A program made the position numbers and the translations under genes. A stretch of DNA of 64,000 nucleotides from Zerene cesonia (taxonomy: Eukaryota > Arthropoda > Insecta > Lepidoptera > Pieridae), in the NCBI RefSeq assembly GCF_012273895.1, contig NC_052118.1, positions 10,379,164 to 10,443,163 of the forward strand, in the 5' to 3' direction. Numbering within the stretch: position 1 is the first letter of the stretch; each line of letters begins with the position of its first letter. Below are positions 1 through 11,795 of the stretch, piece by piece. Below the pieces are notes generated by a model. That model saw only the letters and a list, made by a program, of their open reading frames with translations. It did no database searches and was not told where the DNA came from.

Positions 1-192
1 CCTTAAAGAATTTACTGGATAAAGCTTTGTTTTTCGTATGACTGGAGTAATTAACGAATTCCGAACACTTTAATTTCGTTCGCGGAATGCTCGGAATGCT
101 GACTTGACGTTATTTCAATTAAACTTGAATGAAATATTCGGTAAGTCCAATGTTGTACATAGTTTTTGAATAATAATAATTACATTATTCTA

Positions 193-529
193 AATTAAAA
201 AACATCCAAATTTCAATAGAGAAGATGGTTTACAGCTTTCTAACACCTGGGATCCTGTTATTAAGATCTTAAAACCCCATGTCAGACGTACCAAAAGACC
301 AGAAGACACTATCAGCCAATACTGCCAACATCCAGAAAAATACTCCACATACCAACTGCGGAGAAATAGGTGGAGGTAGTTCACAAATAACAATTTTTGT
401 ATGACCTTCAAGACATATAACATCTCAGTCTCCCCGTGACCACGCTCGCTGTAAAGTGTTCGAAACGTCGGGTTAATAATACAATGAATAAATCGCGTTT
501 AAAATCCGTTGAAAAGTTTTTAATTTCTA
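193..529 (+). mobile_element. Penelope-like element, 3' end fragment
   Basis: This stretch matches the 3' part of the larger Penelope-like element at 43530-43870 almost base for base: the end of the endonuclease ORF, then the 3' UTR with CGAAACGTCGGG, ending in TTTAATTTCTA. It is flanked by a 12-bp direct repeat, TACATTATTCTA, at 181-192 and 532-543, which I read as the target-site duplication. The copy is strongly 5'-truncated, as is usual for elements that insert by target-primed reverse transcription. Confidence 0.85.
194..379 (+). pseudogene. C-terminal fragment of PLE GIY-YIG endonuclease
   Basis: An open frame of about 61 codons ends at TAG 377-379. It encodes the same C-terminal tail as the intact endonuclease ORF at 43307-43720, from the IKKHPNFNRED region to the terminal RNRWR, with two or three substitutions. 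The catalytic GIY-YIG part (Tyr, Arg and Glu residues) lies upstream of the truncation and is absent, so the fragment cannot be active. It has no promoter or start of its own; it is a passenger of the 3' PLE fragment. Confidence 0.8.
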
Positions 530-543
530 AATACATTATTCTA

Positions 544-3500
544 TTTTATAATGATACAAAAAGACGAATAGATTTAAACGATAGAGATTAATATGGCCTC
601 TATTTTTAAATTAAATAAAATATCAAAATCTAGACTGGAAACACAAATAAAAGGTTTTATAAATTAACCCCATTTCAAAAGCAAACAGAAGGACAGAACA
701 CCACATGCGAGGGATACATGGAACAAGATAAAATTACGAAACTCAGCACAAATAAGGTTTCCATCATTATAATTAATTGACAAATGTGCTGTAATTCAAA
801 CCCTTTTCTTCACATGTGTTTTTCAGGGCACACACACACACACACACACACACGTGTTTACCCTCAGCCAACCTCTGCTACTGATATCTTTAATTACTTG
901 ATTTTTTTATTAATCCGCTTATTTATGTTTTTGATATTCTAAGAGATAAAAATTCTTTAAAACATATGCCTTTGTTTGTTCAAATGTTATATTTAATAAT
1001 ATTAAAAGATATGATCTATTTGTTTGACTATTTGCAGTAAATTGAATTCTCAAGTGTAAAAGATTTTGAAGCTGTCTGGTCATTTCAATTTAAATACGTC
1101 TACGATATTTTTTAGTTCGAAACGTCCGTATAAAATCATACCTATAATTTGTAGGGATTAATAATAATAAATTGATTAATAAAATCCTTACCTAATCTCC
1201 ATAACCACACTAAGATCACAAATGCGTTATATACCATAATGCATAATTACAAACGGAGTGTTAAAATAAACAGGGAGATACGTAATTAGATCTCCTATGA
1301 GCCCTCGGGCGGTGTTCACGCGTAACCGGGGACTGGAAAATATCGTTTATAGGTTTCACACTTTCTTGCTGATTGCTATTAATATCATACATGACCTATA
1401 TAGGTGACTCATTGTGATGGTTTAGGGTTAAATAGGACGATTTTAGAAGATGGAGTATAGAGCTAAAGCAAGCGTGTAACATTGCATTAGTTTCTCAATT
1501 TCTACGTTATTTGAATAACTCTTAATTGATGGGAAATTGTAAGAAATCGATTTGTAGAACGAGTTCATGACGTGACATACCTGTAGGGAGCTCGTTCTCA
1601 GGCTTTTGTGGGTTTAATTTGGCTACTCATCCTCTCTTGATTAATTAAACTAATTACGTAAGAAATTCTGAAACATTCAAGAGCAAATGCTTTAGTTAAG
1701 TTTTATTATCTTCAATAGTTTCTGCATTGTTAAATAAATATTATAAGAATGTTCCTTGTTTGCTTTGGGATTCAAATTAATGTTAAGCACAATTTTCATT
1801 CAAGTAACATTCGAAAATTACATTTTTAGAACATACTCAAATCACAGCTCAAAACTGTTAAAATCATTTAATTTCTAAACGTTTTCATTGATTATCCAAT
1901 AACGGAACAGTCCAGCATCAAACATTTACGAGTGTTAGTTAAAATTGTATTTTACGTTCGCAATAAACTGTATACTATGTAATACATAGTTATTGTGTCA
2001 CCGTAAAACTGCAAATAAAATTTTATCTGGACTATCACGAGCGACCCCTATTGAAACAATAAATCCCCTTTACGTCCACAAAAAGGTTGCCTTACTTAAA
2101 TAATAATACTTTAGACCTTTCATACGTTATGTTTCATTTTCGTAAATTGGAGATTGTTTTGATAACAATATTATTATAACGGTCTTGGAGGTCATCTCAA
2201 TTTTCAAAACATGATTTATTATAAATAGCAACAGAATAATGAACAATTCATATAATATGTATTTAAAAAGGTTCTTGAACTAATTTCTATTTCATGATTT
2301 TTTGTAAATATAGTAGAATTGATAAGGAATTTCTTTCGTTATTTTTTCGTTTTTTGATTAAACGTCGTTAAAATAGAGAGTTACAATCAATCTGCATATA
2401 AGAAACAAGGATTATAAAATATAATAAAATAAATTTGTTAGATTTCGATGGAACATATTAAAATATTTTATCTTTTTCGTTAAACAAAAAAATATTAATT
2501 TAGATAGAATATTGTCATGTTTTATACAATAAAGGCCGCAACAACTAAATTAACAGCAGCACAATGCGTCGTAAATCCCAAAAATTCGCCATAAAACATT
2601 TTACGGCGCGGAATTTAAATGAAAGAGGACTTCACCAATATGTTCTGATGGAGATAGATTGGCTGTGTTTTATCGTGTGTCAACGTGGGCGTCAGGCTGA
2701 CTAGCTTTGCGAGAACAAGTACATTGTGTGACTAACAGAGCTAGGTCGATAATATAATATATATTATATATATCTAATGTGATAATATATGAATTGAAAA
2801 TTTGTCAAATCTACGAATTAGATTTTTCAATTTTCAAAATAAAACGCAAACACTTCACCACTTTACTTCAAGCAATTATTTGTTTAATTACATAAAAAAA
2901 CATGACCAGCTTTAATATTTGATACCGTTTAGAGAATCATGTCATTATTTTAATTGTAACTATAGTACGAAACCTCTAGGGACATCACTCGGCGATAAAC
3001 TGTCACATAAAGATATGCCACTCTTTTTTCAGGTAATTAAATTACTTTAAAGTGTGTAAACAATATAAACAAAATAAAACGGTATGCTTAAATCAAAAAC
3101 AATCAACAACTTTTCAATATTGATTCAAAGTTTAGCTCGGAAAACGTAGACATTTTTCTTGTAAGCCAAAAGGAAATCTCGTGTTGTACAGGAGCATTTG
3201 CACAATATTTGAAAGCTAAAGTTTCAAATAACAGTCGACACACGATATTATGTCAAACGTTGACGCAATCCCATTCCGACATGGACGTAGTTCGCCGCAC
3301 CTGGCTGTATAAGATCCGAATTTCTAGCTATTGGAACTCAAAACTTCTCGTTTTACGAATTGATTCTTTTATGTTCTAGCGTTCGGCGAATTTAATGTTA
3401 ACGACAATGAAATGTGGACGGAAAATATTGCGGAAAATATCAGTGCAGTAAAGCTGGCTCGGGGTATAAACAGTGTTTACAAAATTTTCATTATATCTGC

Positions 3501-6500
3501 AAATATTGCCTGTTTCCTTTTTCTCTCCCTGCTAAGACTTTTATCTCAAAGCAAACCAGACAAACTAAGTCTAACTCGGTTGCTCGCTATTACATAAAAA
3601 CGACCATAAAAAAAGTCACTGACAAATAGCATTAAATCAATCAGATATCTTGCAATTAACGCGTGAAAACTTCATCTTATCACACGCAAACGGCCTCGCA
3701 GACTCAACTAGTTTTTCAAATAATAACTGTTACCTCAGCTCTTCATATTGTATAGCGCCATTCCAAATTCCCTTTTCCCTTAGTCACAGTTCGATGGGAC
3801 GGTAATCCGACAAGACCGGAGATGTATCAGGCGCAGGACACACTTTACCTGCTCTAGCGACGGGGTGAGGATGCCAATTTCCTTCCACGATAATATTTTT
3901 CTCAATATTATGAGACCAATAACAATAATTTTGTTCTTAAAATAATTAAGAGATGGACATATTTTCTGTAAGTTGTGTTTGTGTGCCATTATAAAATATA
4001 ACGTAAATCATTACTTCGATGGTGTAAATATTGATAGAACTATAATTAGGTTAGTACTACATTTAATTGAAATAAGTTATCTTATGGACTCAGTGTTCTA
4101 CAAGCTACAATTTACAATATTTTTAGGTACAAATACCTACACTTTTTATAGGAGTGCTCTTGAATTGCTGTAATACATAGTCTTAGCAATGATTTATTAT
4201 TGATTTGAAAAAATAATTTCTTCGCAGAAGTACCAGCAAGATAATATGTTTTAGTTATTCTTTTTAAATCATTTCAATTGAGACTTTTAGAGGCTTTCGG
4301 TTTTACTATCTAACATCATTTAGTTTGAAAACCAACATTATATGTTTAATGTAGTTGACATTGTTATCTTTCAAAAGACTAGACCAAAAGTTTACAACGA
4401 ATTTCCAATAAGTTCGCCAACAAAAAACAGCAAAGGTGTTTTCGCTATCTTTTGTTCCGCGAAATGTTATTTTGCGTTTAAAACACAACAAAGTTAGACG
4501 GAAAGGCGAATTGTGAACAATACTCAATCAATTTCACAATACGGTAATATTTTGTTTCGCAGCTGCCGCGGATATTCTTTTATCTTTGGAATTCCGGCAT
4601 TGTTTCATGGGAATGTTTTATTAAAAAAAGTTCAGCTTTTCATCTTTGTTGGAGTTTTCTATATAAAGAAATGAATTAATGTTGCTGTTTCTAAATATCT
4701 GTTTAAAGACAACAAGCATGTCTATAACTACTTTTTTTTTTTATTCAGAAACAGAGCATTACCACAGATTTCTGAATAATTACCATATAGAACTATCCAG
4801 TAATCTTCACTATCAGTCACTCAGTCTGCTTATCTCGAATCCTTTGCTCTGATTTTTATTATTCAAGTGAGTACTGATCAACAATCTTAATCGTGTGTGT
4901 TATTTATGCAACTTAAATTAATCAAAGTTTTGTTTAGGTATACGTAACGTCTGCTGAATTTGAAAACCTCCAGCTAGCTACAGCTTATTCAATATAACAA
5001 AGGCGATGTAAAAGTAAAACTCGAACAATGTTTGATCGGATGTTGTATGGATCTGATAATGCTAACTAACTTTCGGACAGTTGATTGGAGTTTGTAATTA
5101 AGTTCCGATTTATCGTTTCGTTCGACGCAAAATACAGTTTCAAGGATTTATTGGAAAAAATAACAAAACTAGTAGTTCACACGTTTTTAATGTGGACACT
5201 GTAATTGAAAATCAATTATTAAGCATTAATAAAGTTAAATTAATATAGTTTGGCCAACGCGCAAACTTTGAAATAAAAGTACTACTTTTTATCCGACTTT
5301 TGACTATGATTTTTTTGTTCGTTTTGTTTCTCAATAACGCGGTGGATTCTCAATAGATTAACGTGATTCTTTGTGTTTGAGGAAAATGTCACCATTTGGT
5401 CCCATTTCAGTATCTGATGCCACCCTGCCGAGACTGCCTTTTTCAAGTAGAAAACATTTTGTTATAATAAGCTTTTATCTATTTATCTTAAATAAAATAT
5501 TCGTTCCTAAAAGCCAAACCTTACTATTTGAGCGTGTTTATTTACAGGAATCTATTTCAAATAGCCGGTGGATCGTGCACAAAGAAAGGTAAACAATATT
5601 GAATGGGTATACTCGTATAAGAAGTCTGCACGTGACAGCGAGCTCGCCGACCAACTGCAGACGGGATAAAAACTCTATTTTACCTAACAAAGATGTAGGT
5701 TCCTAATGGTGGACGAATGTTTAAAACAAGTCGAGCAGTTTTTGAGTTAAATAATAAAGAAAACAAGTACATCTTTATTCTATTATAATATTATATTTTT
5801 ACTTTATTTAATAATATTTATTATTCGAAGAATTTCGCTGCAGTACCACACCGGTAGACGAGACTTTTATAACAGTTATTAATGCTTTACAGTATTTTTT
5901 ATCTTCCTAACAGTGAAGACAGTCGAAAAGTTTATCAGAGTTTAACTAAGTCAAACAAATAACAAAAAATCTCTAAACGTCATCATTAAGAGAACTTTAT
6001 AATTGTCACGAATCAACAACATTTGGAAAATAGGAAATTAGTCCTCCCATAGCTTTGGTTGCGTGCACTGTGAAATTTTGTACTCATGGATTTAAAAATA
6101 TGAGATTTAACATTATTTACGTCTAGAGATGCGTATATTTTGTCAACTATTTATGAATCTAACAAATATGTTATAAAACCTCTATGTTATTTATATTTCA
6201 TTAAATACCTCAATTAAGAACATACCTATTCGAGATTTTATCATACATCATGCAAACCGACACAGAAAAAATACTTAACATTATTTTGAGGTCTATGAAA
6301 CATTCATCGAATAAAACTTACTATTTTTAAAGAATATTCATTAATATCCACAAATGGTTTGGTTATTGTTTTATTAGTTGTATTCATTATAAATTATGTA
6401 TAGTTTATAAACTTCATTTTACATAAAGTACATATTTACAATTGAAGCAATTAATAAAACATTAAACAAGTATATTAGTATCCAATTATGGATGATTTTC

Positions 6501-6919
6501 AATGATCGACAGAGATGCGACACATCCGTATGGGCGGGAGGGTAGCCCCATCCCCCTCCCACAATAGGCCTGGATAATTGACTGTAACGATAGATAGAAG
6601 TTATAAGCAAACGATGTAATTAACTACTGAATGGCTGGTTAATAGTCACTTACCTCGCGTTCACAAAGCGGCTTGATGAAACAAAACATTTCCGAAGCCC
6701 CATTTAGATAATATCTTCCATTGGTTTGTGTTATTTATGTATATCGTATTGTAAATTGAAGTGTTTAGGTATGATTATAGATAAGGCGAAAAGGTGGATA
6801 TTTTTAAATCGGTTTTCAATAATTATTCGGCCCAAAAACTTAATTCTCGGTGGTGATAATTAGCGATACGTGGTGCGAACGCAAACTCTGGCTGCTTATA
6901 TAAGTGATCTATCAATACC
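544..6919. other. Gene-free AT-rich tract
   Basis: No ORF here has protein-like composition or a recognisable motif. The only ordered features are the CA microsatellite, a small palindrome around 1975-1990 and an AT-rich palindromic patch at 2750-2785. A slightly GC-richer block at 3235-3420 and another at 3780-3900 have no visible function. I see no tRNA, no transposon end and no convincing exon. Confidence 0.5.
829..853. repeat. (CA)n microsatellite
   Basis: A run of about 12 CA units follows TTTTTCAGGG and ends in CACGTG. Simple sequence repeat, nothing else attached. Confidence 0.9.
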
Positions 6920-7118
6920 ATCCTACTAATATTATAAATGCGAAAGTTTGTAAGGATATGTGTGCGTTTGTTACACTTTCACGCATAAAGTACTGAACCG
7001 ATTGCAATGAAATTTGGTATGCAGAAAGCTGGACAACTGGAATAACAGATATAATTTTTATCCCGATATTCCTACGGATACGGACGTACGCGGGTGAAAA
7101 CGCGAGGCGCAGATAGTA
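6920..7118 (+). mobile_element. Helitron-like non-autonomous element, near full length
   Basis: The element starts TCCTACTAATATTATAAATG and contains the family's conserved core (TTTCACGC, CCGATTGCAATGAAATTTGG, GGACAACTGGAATAACA, CCGATATTCCTACGG). It ends in a GC-rich palindromic stretch just before GATAGT. The ends fit the Helitron pattern (insertion between A and T, 5' TC, 3' CTRR preceded by a hairpin), although this copy has ATAG instead of CTAG. About 200 bp, non-coding. Other copies of the family in this window are at 12594, 24555, 30109, 39730, 47530 and 63258. Confidence 0.65.
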
Positions 7119-7637
7119 CTATATATAATAGAAAGATGACGTTAAATAACCGAAAGATGTCCCTCCACTTTTCTCTTATCCTTTGCGCGCATTCAAAACT
7201 AGTAAACTCAGATAACTACCTCGGTTATAAATAGATTGAAATGTAAATAATAGGTACCCTTTCCCCAACGTGTATTGCCTCTAGCGTAAGCTTAAAATTT
7301 GCACGTAGCGTGGGGACTTCCTGTGTGAAAGGTTTACATACGTTAGCGGGTGAAGAACTAAATATAAACACGCCTCCTGATTATCTTAGAAGCTCTTTAT
7401 GACGTCAATAATATGTACTCTGACGATGATAAAAGTGGGTTTTGTCCATACTTATATTTTAATTGAATAATTATTTGTTCGTCTGTAGAAAATAAGATAA
7501 CAAAACTCTTTACTGGACTTATTAAGACATTTCTTGAAACAATAGAATGGTGGATTTTCCTGCGTGACTTTGGCTATGCTTTTTTACCCGTATCTAGATA
7601 GAATCTACTATAAAATAAATCATAGATAGCTTACATA

Positions 7638-7870
7638 CATTCTACCCGCAGCTTCGCTCGCGTAGTCAATTAAAAAACAATGACATCCGGGGCTTATCGT
7701 ACATAGTTCCCATTCTCGCTGAATATTCCAGATTAAAACCTATTCCCAGACAATATTATATGTTATTTTATCGGGTATAAGACTATATTTGTATCAAATT
7801 TCATTTCAACCTGATCGGTTGTTCAAGCAAGAGACAAACAGACAGATAGGATAATTTCCACTTTTTTGTA
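7638..7870 (-). repeat. Dispersed Helitron-like repeat, diverged
   Basis: Read on the minus strand this ends with ACGCGAGCGAAGCTGCGGGTAG, shown here as the + strand CTACCCGCAGCTTCGCTCGCG at 7641-7661. Its middle has the general body seen in such elements (+ strand CAAATTTCATTTCAACCTGATCGG). It is more diverged than the 6920 copy and belongs to a related subfamily. Non-coding. Confidence 0.45.
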
Positions 7871-7954
7871 TTATTATTAGGGATTAAACGAGTAACAAGC
7901 ATATTATATTCCCTTTTCTATTTCGATGACTATGTTGTTTGTATCATATAATTA

Positions 7955-8160
7955 GTGTGGGAGTTGAGCACGCTTCCGCACGAATTAGGCCAGCTCGTAT
8001 CGGGGCCACATCCCACAGAAGATCGCTGTAAATTAGTAGCATGCTACAGTTTTTTTTTTTTTGGTATGTCGGGGAGCCGGCCCTGAAAGTCCTTCTTACC
8101 TTACCCTTCCCAGTTTATTCCTTCCATTAATCCTTACCTTATCCCTTGCCCAGTAAAGTT
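7955..8160 (+). repeat. SINE-like element (family E), 5' part
   Basis: Shares with the full copy at 27787-28114 the head GTGGGAGTTGAGCACGC, GGCCAGCTCG, the block GTAGCATGCTACAG, and then the pyrimidine-rich CCTTCCCAGTTTATTCC stretch. The 3' third (GCGAATGTTCATGGGCGG to poly-A) is missing, so the copy is 3'-truncated or internally broken. Confidence 0.6.
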
Positions 8161-8595
8161 GACATACATTTGCAAATGATTAGAGCCAGCAACGGAATAT
8201 AGGAAAGAGATTATTACCCTAATAAAACTTATGAATTATCTTACCGCATTTTAATTGATATGAAACACTGTTATTACTATGTTACTCATGATATCAAAAG
8301 AGATATTTAAAAAGAAATACAAATAAAAAGGACTCATTTTAACCTTACTCGTGTATTTCTTTTCAAAAAGAGTAAGTTAAAACTCCCCGCTTTTAATAAA
8401 TTTGTTCGCGCATAAATAAAATACTAATTAATTATGAAAATTATATATAAGTTAGATGAGAAAATTATTAAACTTTGAAATTAATTATTCCATTCTGTAG
8501 CTGCAAGTTTATTTGCCTTAGAAGAAAGGAAAAGAAAGAATTGTTTTACATTATGTTATTCAATTTGTTATTTATGTTAAAGTTAGTGACAATGG

Positions 8596-8695
8596 TTTGT
8601 CAACCGACTTTTAAAAAAAAGGAGATTTCCTATTCGAGAATACTGAGAACTTTCAAACGGGTGAACCGATTTTGATGATTCTTTTTTTTATTGTA
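8596..8695 (+). repeat. Fragment of a dispersed repeat (CAACCGACTTTTAAAAAAAA type)
   Basis: The string CAACCGACTTTTAAAAAAAA followed by GAGATTTCC and later GGTGAACCGATTTTGATGAT resembles a repeat I know from several lepidopteran genomes (AACCGACTTC, then an A-run, then GGAGG). Only one clear copy is present in this window, so the call rests on memory of the family rather than on an internal comparison. Confidence 0.4.
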
Positions 8696-8699
8696 ATTT

Positions 8700-9228
8700 G
8701 GTGCCTCCCGTGTTCCATTCAAATATGTATTGTCTAGTTCTGACAACAAAACCGTTTTCATCAAAACTAGTGTGTTATTGTCAAATCATTGCTATATTAT
8801 AAGTCTCCGCAAATCTATTACCTTCATAAATATATTCGTATTAATGTAGGTTTGTCAAACCATTCATAAAAGGTTTTGACTATAGACGAGTCCGCGGATT
8901 AAGCTCTCTATTTATGTTACAACCTTTAATAGAATTATCGGATTTCATTGTCCTGTAGGATGGACAGGAAATATTTTTCTTCTGTATCATACATAATGCT
9001 TGGTATTACTGTAAACATAACCCCCTTAATATTAAGGAAATTGTTGGTTGAGCAACTTAAAACACAGCTAGTGTTTGATGCCTGGCTTTGAATGCTTCAA
9101 ATCTTGTTTCATGTATCCTAGTGCTTCGACTCTTAAAATACACTATTATCATTAGATGTAATTATTGAAATTGCGAAACTGATGGATATACATTCCACGA
9201 AACTAAAGGATAAATGAATTCGATTCTA
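8700..9228. other. Gene-free spacer
   Basis: Unique AT-rich sequence between the repeat fragment and the pogo-like transposon. I see no ORF, RNA gene or repeat signature. Confidence 0.4.
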
Positions 9229-9242
9229 CAGTGTAGTAAAAG

Positions 9243-9474
9243 AGGGTAATGGGGGTCACTTAAGCGAGAACTCAAATAAAATTTTAATTAAAAAGAAAGT
9301 ATTTATTATAACTGCGTTTAAACATAATTTGCTTATTAAACTATCATTAGAGATCAATTTCAGTCACTTTGGCAATCAACTTTGGAAATTATAAAAGTTT
9401 AAAAAAAAAACAGATTTGACTCCCATTACACCAACGTAGGGGTAATGGTGATCACCTTGGGGGCAATCGGAGTC
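9243..9474. promoter_or_regulatory. Iterated 16-bp motif, 3' subterminal cluster of the pogo-like element
   Basis: Four variants of GGGTAATGGGAGTCA occur: 9244-9258 (+), 9416-9433 (-), 9439-9455 (+) and 9459-9474 (+). They sit between the left inverted repeat and the ORF stop. Subterminal iterated motifs in DNA transposons commonly serve as transposase binding sites; that role is inferred here. Confidence 0.5.
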
Positions 9475-9483
9475 AAATAAAAT

Positions 9484-10077
9484 CTAGCATACGTCGCAAA
9501 GATAACTTTCAGCTGACTCCCATCCAGTGCACTCCGCGTGAGCCCATAGTCCACACGAGGTACACCTGTACCACATCTCGTTATTTCTTCCGAATTCGTC
9601 GCATACTAGGCATCTGTTTCTAGCATCTTCTGCGTCATCCATCATCCTCATCGTCCTGGCATAAGTCGTCAGTGCCAACATCTGATATAGAAGTTTCGTT
9701 CTGTTCTTGTAATACTTGGCCATTGTAGCCATTTTTGAAGCTTGATTAAAATTATGCTTCACATTTAATTTTTCAGCATATTCGAAAGCGACTCTTCTGA
9801 TTTGATTAACAGTGCAACCATAGAAAATATTTGCAATTTTCTTCACCAAGTTCGCTAGCTCGGCATCTTCCTCACGACTAAAGACAGTAAATCGTCCTAG
9901 ATGTGGTGCTAAGGTAGAACCTTTTTTTATACTCTTCTGAAGGCTTGAAAAAGGGATTCCCATTACTTTAGCAGCATTTCTTATAGAAGAACCGCCATCA
10001 ATGAGCTGTATAGCTTTATTTAGACTATCAGAAGACCAGGAAGCCTTTTCAGTTGTCCTGACGCGTACTTTCGACAT
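9484..10077 (-). CDS. pogo/jerky-type DNA-binding protein lacking DDE core (197 aa)
   Basis: Intact ORF with start at 10077 and stop TAG at 9484-9486. Residues 12-53 look like a pipsqueak-type helix-turn-helix (WSSDSLNKAIQLIDGG, then SIRNAAKVMGIPFSSLQKSI). Residues 68-115 resemble the CENP-B/Tc5 second helix-turn-helix, ending in HNFN. The C-terminus is a PHD-like finger with C156, C159, C172, C175, H180, C183, C194 and C197. Insect pogo-like transposases normally place a D-D-D/E catalytic domain of some 200-300 residues between these parts. Here the sequence jumps from SKMA (114-117) through about 38 residues to the finger, so the protein can plausibly bind DNA but cannot cut it. It lies inside terminal inverted repeats with iterated motifs at both ends. 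It may be an internal-deletion derivative acting as a repressor, or a stable remnant; host domestication is possible but unproven. Confidence 0.75.
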   Translation of the reverse strand: MSKVRVRTTEKASWSSDSLNKAIQLIDGGSSIRNAAKVMGIPFSSLQKSIKKGSTLAPHLGRFTVFSREEDAELANLVKKIANIFYGCTVNQIRRVAFEYAEKLNVKHNFNQASKMATMAKYYKNRTKLLYQMLALTTYARTMRMMDDAEDARNRCLVCDEFGRNNEMWYRCTSCGLWAHAECTGWESAESYLCDVC

Positions 10078-10121
10078 CTAGAAAGAAATAATAAAAACAT
10101 GATTCAACAGCAACGCAAAGT

Positions 10122-10535
10122 TGCGGGCAATAGTAATCACTTGTGGGTAATGGGAGTCACCTGACTCTCATTACCCACAACTACACTAATGAGTAAAAAA
10201 TAAAATAAAAAAAAAAACTTTAATACACTGATATAATCTGAACTGCACATCACAATTTGAAACGTCTAACTTAGTAAGTGTAAATGTCATAACCGCATAC
10301 TGTAAGATATTTGGTACTTACCTTCTAATTTGCATTTACGAAAAATTACATCAGCGAAGTGCAAAAGCAAAACATGGTCGTTTCTCAGTGGCGCATGAGT
10401 GGACTGGCGGGAGCCGTTCGTGGCTGTGCGGGGGCCCGAAGCGGGGGCTGAGGACGCTGTTTACGCGTCGGTCTCATGTTGTGTTTCGTTGTGGTGTGGG
10501 TGACTCCCATTGCCCGCTGACTCCCATTACCCTAC
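10122..10535. promoter_or_regulatory. Iterated 16-bp motif, 5' cluster of the pogo-like element
   Basis: Five further variants lie upstream of the ORF: 10124-10140 (+), 10144-10159 (+), 10162-10179 (-, back to back with the previous copy), 10500-10515 (-) and 10519-10533 (-, part of the terminal inverted repeat). The pair at 10144-10179 forms a palindrome just 5' of the start codon, a plausible autoregulatory position. Function is inferred from arrangement only. Confidence 0.5.
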
Positions 10536-10548
10536 TCTCCCCTATACT

Positions 10549-11649
10549 TTTTTTTTTTTGTCTTTTGGTTACTCACCAGTTCTAAATGTAGATTTAACTG
10601 CCTCAAGCAACGTTTGTGATTTTTTTCAAGTGTCTTATTGAAGTTATTTTGAAGCTTCCTCGCTGCTAGCGTTTCTCAATTTACGCCGAATCTGTAAAAT
10701 TTTATTCTTTATTAAATAAATTCGAACAAATCTTTTATCATATACAAACCGTTTGAAGGTTTTCCAAAACTCACATTGGGCTTTCATCGAATATATCTTA
10801 CTTTACAATTTAATCCCTAGGGAATAATGAGAAGGAAATATTTACAAAGGGCTGAGGGATCGGACCTTGGAAGGATTAAGAATTCTGCTTACTTTGCCAT
10901 AATACAAACGCTTTCAATTTATTTGTTATTTTTAATTGTGTATTCCCGACAGGAGGTTTTATATTGGAGTTTGTTTTTATTGAGTTACCAGGGTGGTATG
11001 AGGTAAAGGAGTAAACTAATATGATTATGATGAAATAAGGCATTATTAAAATAGGATGTGTTTCTCTTTTAGCAGAGTTAGGTTCGTTCGTAGGTTCGTA
11101 GGTTCGTTCGTTAGGTTCCGATGGGGTTGCGGTCGAATACCAACCAGCCTCCATTGCCCCTTCACTACTGCTTGGCAGAAACGCATTTGGCATTGAGCCG
11201 TAGATCTCCTCTAAGTGAGATTTTTAACGCAGACTATACTGAATCGAATACAACAATTCTCACTTGAAACCACTCACTCATATACTGTACAAATATCCGT
11301 GAAAGTCGAACAAAAGCATAGCATTCAAAACGTTCATCATATGGGGGACTTTCAGTGCATCTACTAAACTCTGGATAATTCTCGGGATCCCGTTAACTAA
11401 TTGAAGCGTACAGCGCTGCACGCTAAGGCTGTATAATTGCGGACGTCAAAGTGGTCTCAAGTGCAGAAGTAATAAAGCGCTTGGAGCGCTGCAGGTGACG
11501 CGGGGACACTATCACTAACCGCTTTATGGTGGAATTAAGCCCAGTGTGTTACATGTACGACTTTGCAACGATTGGTGAAAGACATCCGTGATGTATAAAA
11601 GAGTGTTTAATGTCTCTGTTACAGTAAAAAACACCACTTATCTGTACTA
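10549..11649. other. Gene-free tract with a short GTTCGTAG repeat
   Basis: No supported gene. At 11085-11120 there is a short degenerate tandem of TAGGTTCGT and GTTCG units. A 105-codon minus-strand open frame covers it (10876-11193), but its composition follows the repeat and A/T runs rather than a protein family. The block at 11390-11560 is GC-richer and contains the inverted pair AGCGCTTGGAGCGCT; its role is unknown. Confidence 0.4.
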
Positions 11650-11795
11650 ATATTATTTGTGTTATGCATCTGTACTAATATTGTATTTGTTTGTTTGAAC
11701 GCACTAATCTCAGGAACTACTGGTAAGATTTTAAAAATTCTTTCAATATTATATAGCCCATTTATTGAGGAAGACGGACCACTAGTACTTAAATA
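11650..11795 (+). repeat. Helitron-like repeat, family B
   Basis: Contains TACTAATATTGTATTTGTTTG, CGCACTAATCTCAGGAACTA, AATTCTTTCAATATTA and GCCCATTTATTGAGGAAG. The same order is seen at 20733, 51785 and, inverted, at 18600 and 40527. It ends near CTAGTAC without the GC-rich 3' hairpin, so the copy is decayed. Confidence 0.55.

Larger units (their letters stand above)
9229..10548 (-). mobile_element. pogo-family DNA transposon, internally deleted
   Basis: Left end CAGTGTAGTAAAAGAG then GGTAATGGGGGTCA follows TA at 9227-9228. The right end read on the minus strand is AGTATAGGGGAGAGTA then GGGTAATGGGAGTCA, giving imperfect terminal inverted repeats. The CAGTRTAG start and TA target fit the pogo/Tigger branch of Tc1/mariner. 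The right TA duplication is obscured by a T-run. The 1.3-kb element holds one ORF on the minus strand and nine copies of a GGGTAATGGGAGTCA-like motif. It is shorter than an autonomous element because the DDE core is missing. Confidence 0.7.

Noticed and set aside
829..853. (CA)n as a possible regulatory Z-DNA element
   Set aside because: An ordinary microsatellite with no adjoining gene.
10876..11193. 105-codon minus-strand open frame
   Set aside because: It overlaps a degenerate GTTCGTAG tandem and A/T runs. It has no domain, and its Glu/Pro/Thr content follows the repeat.
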